The position numbers were made by a program, and so were the translations under genes. Positions 52,526-61,139 of a DNA stretch of 64,000 bases are shown here, one piece after another. Positions within the stretch are counted from its first letter, which is position 1. Every line of letters starts with the position of its first letter. The DNA lies in assembly GCA_024236235.1 (NCBI GenBank), contig JACKKV010000005.1:83609-147608 (forward strand), written 5' to 3'. The stretch comes from Novosphingobium sp. GTDB taxonomy: Bacteria > Pseudomonadota > Alphaproteobacteria > Sphingomonadales > Sphingomonadaceae. The notes beneath the pieces were generated by a model. That model was not told the origin of the DNA, ran no database searches, and saw only the letters and a list, made by a program, of their open reading frames with translations.

Positions 52526-53824
52526 ATGAGCACCACCACGACGACCGCCAATGACGCGATGCTGGACCAGATGGTTGCAGACTACTCGCTTGTCACCAAC
52601 GGCTATGCGGGAAGCGCGCCGGCAAATCCCTACCCGATGTTCGAGGACATGCGTTCCAGGTGCCCGGTCATGCACGGCGATCTGCTCATCCAGAACAGGA
52701 TCCCGAGCATGGCCGATTACGCCATGAGCGGACGACCGGTGGTAACCCTGTTCCGCTACAAGGACATCCACGAGGTTCTCATGAACCCGACGGACTGGTT
52801 GAGCTATATCACTGGTGACGGCTTTGGTGCGGCGGTGGACAACATGCTGCTCACCGCGATGGATGGCGAAGAGCACGACAAGTACCGCGCCACGCTGCAA
52901 AAGCCGTTCATGCGCCGCGAAATCCGCAAACTGATCGACACACTGATCCGCCCGGTCGTGGTGAATGAGTTTGTCGAAAGGCTCCGCCCCAACAAGAAGG
53001 CCGATCTGCTCCGCGAATTCGCCCTGCCCTTCCCGATCCGCGCCATTTATGCCTATTTCGGCTTCCCGCATGACGAGGATTTGCTGTCCAACCTCGCTAG
53101 CTGGGCAATCAAGGTGGTCGCCGCCCCGCAGACTGATCCGGAAGTGGCCAAGATCACCATTCCGCAGTCCATGGTTGCGGGCCAGTCCATGTATGACACG
53201 GTGCTGCCGATCGTGCAGGAATATCGCAAGCGCGGCGAACTGCGTGAGGATATCCTGGGATACATGATGCAGACGGAACATGAAGGCCGCCGCTTCAGTG
53301 ACGAGGAAATCGCCAATTTCATACGCATGCTGCTGCTCGCGGCTGGCGAAACGACCACCCGCAGTTTCGCCAACATGATGGTTCAACTGCTCGAATTTCC
53401 CGATGTGATGGAAGAAGTTCGCCAGGATCGGACCCTGATCCCCAAGGCGATCAGCGAAACCATGCGCCGCGATCCTACCGCCGGGGCAGTCGCCCGCATT
53501 GCGGCCCGCGACATGGAAGTGGGCGGGGTCCAGGTTCCCAAGGGCACGGCCGTGCTGCTATCGATTGCATCTGCCAACCGCGACCCCGACGTCTACGAGG
53601 ATCCTGACCGCCTGTGGCTGAAGCGCCCGATGCGGCCCCTGCTCAGCTTCGGTTTCGGCCCGCATATGTGCATGGGCATGCACATGGCGCTGGCGGAAAT
53701 GGAAGTGGCGCTCGATGCCATGCTCGATCTGCCGAACCTGCGTTTCGACCCTGCCTATCCGCGCCCCGAAATCCGCGGGCTGAATATGCGTGGCCCTGAC
53801 GCCATTCATGTGCTGTGGGACTGA
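52526..53824 (+). CDS. Cytochrome P450 (different family from the CYP101-like pair)
   Basis: A 432-residue P450 with the classic I-helix AAGETTT, E-x-x-R in SETMRRD, and heme loop FGFGPHMCMG with Cys near residue 382. It lacks the GGLDTV and -LVW marks of the other two P450s, so it is a separate family. The start is ATG 52526; ATG 52505 is possible. Last plus-strand gene of the oxygenase island; convergent on the TetR gene. Substrate unknown. Confidence 0.92.
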   Translation: MSTTTTTANDAMLDQMVADYSLVTNGYAGSAPANPYPMFEDMRSRCPVMHGDLLIQNRIPSMADYAMSGRPVVTLFRYKDIHEVLMNPTDWLSYITGDGFGAAVDNMLLTAMDGEEHDKYRATLQKPFMRREIRKLIDTLIRPVVVNEFVERLRPNKKADLLREFALPFPIRAIYAYFGFPHDEDLLSNLASWAIKVVAAPQTDPEVAKITIPQSMVAGQSMYDTVLPIVQEYRKRGELREDILGYMMQTEHEGRRFSDEEIANFIRMLLLAAGETTTRSFANMMVQLLEFPDVMEEVRQDRTLIPKAISETMRRDPTAGAVARIAARDMEVGGVQVPKGTAVLLSIASANRDPDVYEDPDRLWLKRPMRPLLSFGFGPHMCMGMHMALAEMEVALDAMLDLPNLRFDPAYPRPEIRGLNMRGPDAIHVLWD

Positions 53825-54004
53825 TCGGCCCGGTACGATCCTGTGTTCGGCAAGTCTGGAACAGCCGATTGCTGCTGCGCCCGGTGTCGAACCGTGATCG
53901 GAGGTTCAGCAGGAAAAGGCGGGGAGTCGGATCACGCGTTCGGAATTCAGGCCATTGAGCTGGATCGCCGGGTGCAATCCTGCCGTGTTGCTAGCGCGCA
54001 CGAT
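53825..54004. other. Intergenic region, convergent
   Basis: The 180 bases between the converging P450 and TetR genes hold no convincing gene or terminator. Confidence 0.4.
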
Positions 54005-54679
54005 CTATTTCAACAGTGACTTGAGGATAAATCGCGCAAGTTCGGCCCCCAGCGTATCCGATACTCGATCCTTGCTTCCGGAAGATTTCGACCGCGCGGC
54101 ATTGGGGCCTTTTGCCAGCTGGATCCAGTTGACCATTCCAATCAGCGCATTGGTCGCGACACCGACGGGAAGAGGGAATTCGAACTCCCCCTTGTCCTTG
54201 CCTTCCTGGATAATCGATCGCAGCGCATTATAGTATCGCCTCCCCCAATCGCCGCTGGCCTGCTTCGTCGTATCGCCTTCGGCCGACGATGACTGCAGAT
54301 ATTGTTGCAGGAAGATCGCCAGATAGGGATAATCGCGACTGTAGGAATTCATCAGCCCGGCGATGGCCAGTGACAACTTTTCTGTGGCTGTCATCTCCCG
54401 CTTGGCGACATCCTCGATGTACTCGATGTTTTTCTCGGACGCCTGCTTCAAAACCTCGTCGAACAGATATTTCTTCGATGAGGCATAATAATAGAGTGAC
54501 GCACGGTCGATCCCGAGTTCGTCAGCGATATTCTTGAGCGTGCTGTTCTCGTAACCCTTGCGCAAGAACACTCCGGCCGCAGCATTTACGATCTCCTGGC
54601 GGCGTTCAAGATAAGAGGCGTTACCCTTCTCGTTGAGCGCGGCTGCCCGGCGCTTGCCTAGATTTGTGTCTTCTTCCAT
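54005..54679 (-). CDS. TetR-family transcriptional regulator
   Basis: A 224-residue TetR regulator. The DNA-binding domain (residues ~20-75) contains RRQEIVNAAAGVFLRKGY and NIADELGIDRASLYYYASSK. I chose ATG 54679; the longer frame runs antisense-free but into the end of the FMO gene and gives an unrelated N-terminus. It is the last gene of the ALDH-FMO-TetR operon, so repression of its own operon is likely. The 17-base palindromes at 58063 and 59364 are its best candidate operators. Confidence 0.9.
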   Translation of the reverse strand: MEEDTNLGKRRAAALNEKGNASYLERRQEIVNAAAGVFLRKGYENSTLKNIADELGIDRASLYYYASSKKYLFDEVLKQASEKNIEYIEDVAKREMTATEKLSLAIAGLMNSYSRDYPYLAIFLQQYLQSSSAEGDTTKQASGDWGRRYYNALRSIIQEGKDKGEFEFPLPVGVATNALIGMVNWIQLAKGPNAARSKSSGSKDRVSDTLGAELARFILKSLLK

Positions 54680-54714
54680 CGCCGTCCAATCAGATTGCAC
54701 CGGTTCATTTGCGG

Positions 54715-56511
54715 TCAATTGCCTGCAGATGGCGTAATCCCATGCACATCGGCGACGAGCTGAATCGCCAGGAAGCGCGAAAACAGGCGTGCATCGATCA
54801 GTGCCCCGCCCATGATCCACAGGCCCGGCTGGACAGTCGGCTTCCACATGTTGCGCATGTGGCAATGCTGGTCCAGCCCCCAGATCGGCCCAACCGCATC
54901 AGCTATGTCATCGCCCAGCAGCTTGCGTACATTTTCCTGCATGTTCTCGAAGCCAGTGGCCAAAATCACCGCATCGCACGGCAAGGAGGTTCCGTCGGCA
55001 AGCTCAATCGCCTGCGCTGAAAATCCATTCATGTTACTGTAGTCGACCACATCGATCGCTTTTTCGATGATAAGGTCGCTGCAGCCAACATTGATGTAAT
55101 AACCACCCTCGCCACGCAGATACATCATGTGAAAACCGGTATCGTCATCACCGTTGAAAGTGCGAAAACCCACCGACTGGAGCGCTTCGATCAGTTCTTC
55201 ATCGACCACCTTGCTCTTGCTGGTGATCCATTTGTAGGTTTCCTCGAGGATGGGATAGGGAATGACCGAGGTCAGAAGATCGACATCCTCGACCGGAGTA
55301 TCCTCCGAATAGACAGAATATGTGCGGATCGCGGTCGGCTCCAGGCTGACCACACAGGTCGGGCTGCGCTGGAGAAGATGGACTTTCGCGGCACCGTTCA
55401 CATGCAGGTCCTGCGCAATATCATGACCGCTGTTGCCAGTGCCGACCACCAGCACACTCTTGCCGGCATAGCTCTCGCCGCGCGTGTACTCGCTCGAATG
55501 GAGCACTTCGCCGGCGAAATTCTCCAAACCGGGCAAGCGCGGCTTCTTGGGAATAGAGCCGCTGACACCGGTGCTGATCACCAGATTGCGACAGACAATC
55601 CGTTGCACTGAACCATCGGCGCGTTTCACCTGTGCCCGCCAGCTCTTGCTTGCCTCGTCATATTCAGCGGCGGTCAACTCCGTCGATGTCCAGACATTGA
55701 GTTCCAGTGCATCAGCGTAAGTTTCAAGCCAGTTCGCCAGCTTGTCCTTCGGCAGCCAAACCGGCCATGTCACCGGGAACGGCAGGTAGGGCATATGATT
55801 GGCGAATACCTGATTATGCAACGTCAGCGAATGATAACGCTTGCGCCAGACGTCTCCGATTCTGGCGTCCTTTTCGATAATGAGCGGGTCCAGTCCCATG
55901 CTTTTCAGCCGTGCGGCCAGGATCAGACCGGCATGGCCCGCGCCAACGATCAGGACCGGCGGCTGATCACCCGCTCGTTCTTGCTCTGCGTTGCGCCGGT
56001 CGAGCCAGTTTTCCTTGACCAGATACTTGGAAAATTCCTCGCCAGTGGGACGATGCGCACCGATTCGTTCCTCGAAACCCCTGAGTTCCTGCAGGGTTGT
56101 CAGCAGCAACCACGCCTTCCACTCGCCTGCTTCATCCTGCGCCAGGCGCACCACCCCGGTGCCATTGCCGATGCACGTTTCGTAGTTGAAGAAGGCTTCC
56201 ACCACCAGGCGGCCGGAACGCTTGCACAGGCGCGGCGCGGGCCTGCCCTCGGCGATGTGCAATGAACGAATACCGGAACGCGCGATCATCGGCGCCAGTT
56301 CGCCCGCAATCTCGCCCTGACCGGCAAACGTGCGGAAGTCCCATGTCAGCGCAAGGAAATCCTTCCAGTAGCCATCAGCAAGGAAGTGCGCGGCAATCGC
56401 CTCGCCTTGCCCGGCATCAAGCGATACGCCGAAACCGTCCAGCCAGCGCACGAAGATCGCTTCGGCCTCGGCAACGACTTCCGGATCGGTCTTGATTGCT
56501 CTGCTTGCCAT
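54715..56511 (-). CDS. FMO-type flavin monooxygenase with N-terminal SnoaL-like domain
   Basis: A 598-residue fusion. Residues ~1-165 look like an NTF2/SnoaL domain (a GYWKDFLALTWDFRTFAG segment near residue 50). The rest is a class B flavin monooxygenase: FAD motif VGAGHAGL (~residue 190), the FMO fingerprint FAGEVLHSSEY and the NADPH motif GTGNSGHD (~370). It should insert oxygen into a ketone or heteroatom using NADPH; a Baeyer-Villiger role fits the beta-oxidation genes nearby. The SnoaL part is inference from pattern. Downstream of the ALDH gene by 13 bases. Confidence 0.85.
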   Translation of the reverse strand: MASRAIKTDPEVVAEAEAIFVRWLDGFGVSLDAGQGEAIAAHFLADGYWKDFLALTWDFRTFAGQGEIAGELAPMIARSGIRSLHIAEGRPAPRLCKRSGRLVVEAFFNYETCIGNGTGVVRLAQDEAGEWKAWLLLTTLQELRGFEERIGAHRPTGEEFSKYLVKENWLDRRNAEQERAGDQPPVLIVGAGHAGLILAARLKSMGLDPLIIEKDARIGDVWRKRYHSLTLHNQVFANHMPYLPFPVTWPVWLPKDKLANWLETYADALELNVWTSTELTAAEYDEASKSWRAQVKRADGSVQRIVCRNLVISTGVSGSIPKKPRLPGLENFAGEVLHSSEYTRGESYAGKSVLVVGTGNSGHDIAQDLHVNGAAKVHLLQRSPTCVVSLEPTAIRTYSVYSEDTPVEDVDLLTSVIPYPILEETYKWITSKSKVVDEELIEALQSVGFRTFNGDDDTGFHMMYLRGEGGYYINVGCSDLIIEKAIDVVDYSNMNGFSAQAIELADGTSLPCDAVILATGFENMQENVRKLLGDDIADAVGPIWGLDQHCHMRNMWKPTVQPGLWIMGGALIDARLFSRFLAIQLVADVHGITPSAGN

Positions 56512-56524
56512 TATTCAGGTCGCT

Positions 56525-57997
56525 CTATCGGGCTGAGGTGCCCACGGGGGGCATGATGGATTTGATTTCGACATAGTCCGAGATGCCTTCGATCCCGCAT
56601 TCGCGGCCAACCCCGGACTGCTTGAGCCCGCCGAACGGGGCCGCCATGTCAAGGTTGTGGGAATTGACCCCAACCGATCCGCAGCGAATCCGGCGCGCAA
56701 GCTTCAGCCCCGCGGTGGGCGCGCTCGTCCAGATGCTGGACTGCAGGCCATAGGCAGAGTCATTGGCGATGCGCAGGCCGTCTTCCACCCCGTCATAGGG
56801 AATGAGGCAGTAAACCGGACCGAAAATCTCCTCTTGCGCGATGCGCATGCGATTATCGACGTCAACGAACAGCGTGGGCTGGACGTACCAGCCCCTTGGA
56901 CGATCCGCAGGGACACCGCCGCCGACAATTGCTCGGGCACCCTCCGCCTTGCCCAGGTCAAGGTAGCTCTTAACCCGGTCACGCTGCCTGCGGGACGATA
57001 GCGGCCCGATGACGGTTTCCGGGTCCATCGGATCGCCGAAGGGCAGCGCGGCGATCGTCTGCGCCAGCGCGTCGGCAATTTCATCGTAGCGCGAACGCGG
57101 CGCAAGAATGCGCGTCGGTGCATTGCACGCCTGCCCGCTGATAAAGGTCATCGGCGCGACCAGCCCCGCCAGCACATCGTCCAGCGCGATGTCTTCCAGC
57201 AGCAGGGCCGCGCCCTTGCCGCCAAGCTCCAGCGTAAAGCGGCGCAACTGTTCGGCACAAATGGCCCCGACCTTGCGCCCGGCCGCAGTGCTGCCGGTCA
57301 GCGAAACCTTGTCAATGCCGGAGTGGGACACGAGGTATTCGCTGACGTCACGGTTCGCCGGAACGATGTTCAGTACCCCGCGCGGCAAGCCCGCCTGTTG
57401 GAAAACCTGCGCCAGAGCAGCAAAATTCATGGCCGCCTCCTCAGAGGGCTTGAGCACTGCAGTGCAGCCCGCAATCAGAGCCGGCGCCAATTTCATCGCC
57501 GCGACGATCAGCGGCCCGTTCCAGGGGACGATGGCGGCGACAACGCCAACCGGTTCGCGTTCCACCACCACCTCGGATGCGGCGTTGAAATCGTCGTAGG
57601 AGGGTCTCACTTCCGTCCACGGATAATCAGTGGCCAGTTCAGCGAAATATTCCCAGATTGCGCAGGATCGCGGAACCTGCACGGCACGGGACTGGGAAAT
57701 GGGTGAACCCATTTCCGATGTAATGGTGATGGCGACTTCATCGGCGATAGCCCGCAAATGATCCATCGCCTGCTGAATGATGCGGGCACGTTCTGCATGC
57801 GTCATGCGTGGCCAGGGACCATGATCGAATGCATGTCGAGCCGCAGCAACGGCACGGTCGATATCCGCCCGGTTGGCTGCCGGAACCCGTCCGATGACCT
57901 CTTCCGTTGCCGGACTGACAGCCTCGATCCAGTCATCGCCGCTGCTCTTCGCCCAGCCTCCGTCAATGTAAAGCTTGCCGTCCTCGCCAATCATCAT
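56525..57997 (-). CDS. Aldehyde dehydrogenase
   Basis: An approximately 490-residue aldehyde dehydrogenase: PWNGP with the conserved Asn, LELGGKGA with the general-base Glu, and SGQACNAPTR with the nucleophilic Cys. The frame extends to a GTG at 58021, but the predicted transcript starts near 58032, leaving no room for a ribosome site there. CCGGAG before the ATG pair at 57997/57994 fits better, so the protein starts at MMIGEDG or MIGEDG. First gene of the TetR-controlled ALDH-FMO-TetR operon. Confidence 0.88.
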   Translation of the reverse strand: MMIGEDGKLYIDGGWAKSSGDDWIEAVSPATEEVIGRVPAANRADIDRAVAAARHAFDHGPWPRMTHAERARIIQQAMDHLRAIADEVAITITSEMGSPISQSRAVQVPRSCAIWEYFAELATDYPWTEVRPSYDDFNAASEVVVEREPVGVVAAIVPWNGPLIVAAMKLAPALIAGCTAVLKPSEEAAMNFAALAQVFQQAGLPRGVLNIVPANRDVSEYLVSHSGIDKVSLTGSTAAGRKVGAICAEQLRRFTLELGGKGAALLLEDIALDDVLAGLVAPMTFISGQACNAPTRILAPRSRYDEIADALAQTIAALPFGDPMDPETVIGPLSSRRQRDRVKSYLDLGKAEGARAIVGGGVPADRPRGWYVQPTLFVDVDNRMRIAQEEIFGPVYCLIPYDGVEDGLRIANDSAYGLQSSIWTSAPTAGLKLARRIRCGSVGVNSHNLDMAAPFGGLKQSGVGRECGIEGISDYVEIKSIMPPVGTSAR

Positions 57998-58038
57998 CTG
58001 CTCCGGGTGGAACGCGGCCACTGAATGCTGAAGAGTGG

Positions 58039-58079
58039 ATTACACATCATAATGCCCGGCCTGTCAACGCAACGTTGAA
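58039..58079 (-). promoter_or_regulatory. Promoter and TetR-type operator of the ALDH-FMO-TetR operon
   Basis: Reading on the minus strand, TTGACA (58062-58067), a 17-base spacer and TGTAAT (58039-58044) form an excellent sigma-70-type promoter. GTCAACG-CAA-CGTTGAA (58063-58079), a near-perfect palindrome, overlaps the -35 box. It is the same 17-mer as at 59364 in reverse orientation with one mismatch, as expected for a repressor site. Confidence 0.75.
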
Positions 58080-58096
58080 AATACCGGGCAGCGCGT

Positions 58097-59284
58097 TCAG
58101 TAGGACTTGGGAAGACCGAGCACGCGCTCTGAGACATAGTTCAGGATCATTTCGCGACTGACCGGCGCAATGCGTGGCAACATGATTTCGCGCAGATAGC
58201 GTTCGACGTGATATTCCTTGGCATAGCCAAAGCCGCCATGCGTGCGCACGGCACGGTCACATGCCTCGAACGCGGCATCGGCAGCGAGAAACTTCGACGC
58301 ATTGGCCTGCGCCCCGCATGGTTGGCCGGAATCGTAAAGCCTGGCCGCATGCCAGACCATAAGATCGGCCGCTTCCAGTTTCATCCAGCTTTCCGCCAGC
58401 GGATGCTGGATGCTCTGGTTCTGGCCGATCGGACGACCAAAAACGTTGCGCTCAGCCGCATATTCAGCCGCCTTGTACAGTGACCTGCGCCCCACCCCGA
58501 CGCACTCTGCCCCCACCAGAATCCGTTCAGGGTTGAGGCTGTCCAGCAACAGGCGGAACCCCTCGCCTTCCTCACCTATGCGATCCTCCACCGGTACTGG
58601 CAGATCGTGATAGAAAGTCGCGTTGGAATCCACCGCCGCGCGCCCGAGCTTCTCGATTTCCCGGACCTCGATATAGTCGCGGTTGAGATCAGTGAAAAAC
58701 AGGGTCAATCCATCCGTCTTGCGCCTCACCTCTTCGCGCGGCGTCGTGCGCGTCAAAAGCAGAATCTTGTCCGCATGCTGAGCCGTGGTTGTCCATACTT
58801 TCTGACCATTGACGATGTAGCGGTCACCCTCGCGCACCGCCCGCGTGGTTATGCGGCTGGTGTCAAGCCCGGCATCCGGCTCCGTCACTCCGAAAGCGAG
58901 CTTTTGCTTGCCCGCAATCAGTGGCGGCAGGAAACGCTGCTTCTGTTCTTCCGTGCCGTATAGGACGATCGGATGGGGGCCGAACAGATTGATGTGGAAT
59001 GCCGAACAGGCGGCTATGGCTCCGGCTGAATTGGCCACCGTTTGCGCCACAAGCGCAGCCTCGGTCACGCCCATGCCGGCTCCGCCATATGCCTCGGGCA
59101 TAGTCAGCCCAAGCCAGCCAGCCTCTGCCATGGCGGCATGAAACTCGAAGGGGAATTCGTGCCTGCGGTCCTTGTCGAGCCAGTAGCTGTCGTCGAACCG
59201 GTCGCAGAGCGCCTTTACCGACTGCACGATTTGCCGACGTTCCTCAGTCATTTCGACGCCGGTTGGTGTGTTCTCGAACTTCAT
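58097..59284 (-). CDS. Acyl-CoA dehydrogenase
   Basis: A 395-residue acyl-CoA dehydrogenase: YGGAGMG, GVTEPDAGLD, QKVWTTTAQ, RTHGGFGY and the C-terminal GLPKSY. The MCAD catalytic Glu position is not Glu (RIAPVSREM), but SLNPERI supplies Glu at the IVD position, as in the other dehydrogenase at 19206. I chose ATG 59284 (MKFENTP) after CAAGG. It lies alone on the minus strand behind the operator at 59364. Confidence 0.92.
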   Translation of the reverse strand: MKFENTPTGVEMTEERRQIVQSVKALCDRFDDSYWLDKDRRHEFPFEFHAAMAEAGWLGLTMPEAYGGAGMGVTEAALVAQTVANSAGAIAACSAFHINLFGPHPIVLYGTEEQKQRFLPPLIAGKQKLAFGVTEPDAGLDTSRITTRAVREGDRYIVNGQKVWTTTAQHADKILLLTRTTPREEVRRKTDGLTLFFTDLNRDYIEVREIEKLGRAAVDSNATFYHDLPVPVEDRIGEEGEGFRLLLDSLNPERILVGAECVGVGRRSLYKAAEYAAERNVFGRPIGQNQSIQHPLAESWMKLEAADLMVWHAARLYDSGQPCGAQANASKFLAADAAFEACDRAVRTHGGFGYAKEYHVERYLREIMLPRIAPVSREMILNYVSERVLGLPKSY

Positions 59285-59363
59285 GCTGACCTTGCCTGAT
59301 TTACTGTGAATGCAACAAATGGCCTCATCCCACTGCCACCCTGATAAAGCTTTCAGCCCATTG

Positions 59364-59381
59364 GTCAACGTTGCGTTGACA
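59364..59381. promoter_or_regulatory. TetR-type operator between divergent transcription units
   Basis: GTCAACG-TTG-CGTTGAC (59364-59380) is a perfect inverted repeat. Its right arm is part of a consensus TTGACA -35 (59376-59381) for the plus operon, and its left arm gives TTGACC on the minus strand with TATCAG 16 bases on, facing the acyl-CoA dehydrogenase. One repressor could thus control both directions. Identical in 16 of 17 bases to the site at 58063 reversed. Confidence 0.75.
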
Positions 59382-59469
59382 ACACGGTGCGCGATATCTA
59401 GGCTCCGTCTGTCAAAAATGCGGGGCGCCGTTGCTCACACAGGCTGGCCGCGCGGCACGGGAAAAATGC

Positions 59470-60258
59470 ATGGGTGAGAATGAAGTTATCTTCGCGAAGG
59501 ACGGCCAGATCGGGGTTCTGACGATTAACCGGCCAGATCAGAAAAATGCGCTCTCGAACGAGGTTCTGGCGGGTCTGCGCGAAGGTGTGGCGCGGGCGAG
59601 GGCCGATCGGGCAGTGCGTGTTCTCCTGCTGCGGGGTACGGGAGATGAGGCTTTCTGCGCCGGCGGCGATCTGCGCCAGATGAACGATGCAACCGTTGAT
59701 CAGTTTGCTGCTCATGATGGTCGCAGTCAGCTCGCCCTGTTGTTTCGTGACATGTGGGAACTGGGCAAGCCGACGATAGCCCGAGTGCCGGGCTATGCAC
59801 TGGCAGGGGGCTTTGGGCTTGCCGCCGCCTGCGATTTCATTATTGCAAGCGAGCGCGCCGTGTTTGGCGTTCCGGAAGTTACCGTGGGCCTCTGGCCCTA
59901 TATGATCACGCTCCCCCTGCTGCACTGGCTGTCACCCAAGCAGGTGCTCAACCTGATGCTGACCGGGCGGCGGGTGAAGGCCGCCGAAGCGATGGCCATG
60001 GGATTCGTCAGCGAGCTGGTTCAGCCTGAAAAGCTGGACGATGCCATTGCCGCCCTTGCCGAACGGCTTTGCGTGGCCGCGCCACAGTCAGTGGCGCTGG
60101 GCAGGACCGCGTTTTACGCGGCGGTAAATCACGACCTCGACAGCCGCATCCGCATGCTGCAGGCGCATCTCAGCGTTAGCCTGACCATGCCGGATGCCCG
60201 CGAAGGGCTGGCTGCCTTTGCCGAAAAGCGCAAGCCGCAGTGGGGTGACAGCTCATGA
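59470..60258 (+). CDS. Enoyl-CoA hydratase/isomerase-family protein
   Basis: A 262-residue crotonase-fold protein with the oxyanion loops GDEAFCAGGD and GYALAGGFGLA. The first hydratase Glu is present (FGVPEVTVG), but the second position, Glu in rat hydratase, is Asn (VLNLMLTG). It may therefore act as an isomerase or a hydratase with altered chemistry. ATG 59470 follows GGGAAAA; the frame opens from TTG 59431. First gene of the plus-strand beta-oxidation operon. Overlaps the cyclase gene by four bases. Confidence 0.85.
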   Translation: MGENEVIFAKDGQIGVLTINRPDQKNALSNEVLAGLREGVARARADRAVRVLLLRGTGDEAFCAGGDLRQMNDATVDQFAAHDGRSQLALLFRDMWELGKPTIARVPGYALAGGFGLAAACDFIIASERAVFGVPEVTVGLWPYMITLPLLHWLSPKQVLNLMLTGRRVKAAEAMAMGFVSELVQPEKLDDAIAALAERLCVAAPQSVALGRTAFYAAVNHDLDSRIRMLQAHLSVSLTMPDAREGLAAFAEKRKPQWGDSS

Positions 60259-61139
60259 GCGCCGCGCAGCAACCGGGAAACTGGGGCCGATGGGGCGCGG
60301 CAGATGAACGCGGGGCGCTGAACCGGCTGGATCAGGCAGCAACGCTGCGCGGCCTGGCCTGCGTCAAGACGGGCGAAGTGCTCTCGCTCGCGCTGCCGCT
60401 CAAGGCCGGGGCCGGGCCAATCGCCATCGGTCGCCAGCCCATGCAGCATTTCATGAGCAGGGACGGCGGCGATTACGCGGCGGGCCTGAAAGAGCCGGGC
60501 TTCGGCTTTTCTGACGACTACATCGTGATGGCGACTCATGGCACCACCCATATCGATGCCCTGGCGCACATCTTCCGCCACGGACAGATGTGGAACGGCC
60601 ATTCCGCCGACCTGGTGACCAGCAAGGGTGCGCGCCGTTGCGGGATCGAAAAGACCGGACCGATTGTGACGCGCGGCATCTTCCTCGATTTCGCCGCGCC
60701 AGATGGCCCCTGCCAGACTGACGGCGTCGCGCTGATGCCCGACCAGCTCGCCACAGCCATGGCCGCCATCGACGTTTCCCCGCAACCTGGTGACGCGCTG
60801 ATCGTTCGAACGGGTTGGCTTGCGCGCTGGCGTGCGGGTGCGGCGACTGAAAAGCGATGGGCAGGGCTGGACGTCAGCTGCGCGCAATGGGTCGATGAAC
60901 AGGGCTTCTCGCTCGTCTGCGCGGATAATCTCGCGGTGGAAATCGGTCCCAGCGGCAATCCTGAGGACGCTGCCCCGCTTCACGTCGAATTGCTGCGTAA
61001 TCGCGGCGTCCATTTCGCGGAGCTCTTCGATCTGGAGCAACTCGCGACCAAAGGCCGTAGCACCTGCCTGCTGGTCATTTCGCCGCTCAACATTCAGGGT
61101 GGCGTAGGCAGCCCGATCAGCCCCGTGGCGGTGTTGTGA
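60255..61139 (+). CDS. Cyclase-family metal-dependent hydrolase (kynurenine formamidase-like)
   Basis: A 294-residue 'cyclase' family (PF04199-type) protein. The metal-binding signature appears as HGTTHIDALAHIF (H-x-G-T-H-x-D-x-x-x-H pattern) near residue 95. Family members hydrolyse amides, esters or lactones with divalent metals. In this operon it might open a lactone made by the FMO. Overlaps both neighbours by four bases, so strictly co-translated. Confidence 0.83.
   Translation: MSAAQQPGNWGRWGAADERGALNRLDQAATLRGLACVKTGEVLSLALPLKAGAGPIAIGRQPMQHFMSRDGGDYAAGLKEPGFGFSDDYIVMATHGTTHIDALAHIFRHGQMWNGHSADLVTSKGARRCGIEKTGPIVTRGIFLDFAAPDGPCQTDGVALMPDQLATAMAAIDVSPQPGDALIVRTGWLARWRAGAATEKRWAGLDVSCAQWVDEQGFSLVCADNLAVEIGPSGNPEDAAPLHVELLRNRGVHFAELFDLEQLATKGRSTCLLVISPLNIQGGVGSPISPVAVL

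Noticed and set aside
53955..54233. Small plus-strand frame running into the TetR gene
   Set aside because: Mostly antisense to the TetR coding region with no motif of its own.
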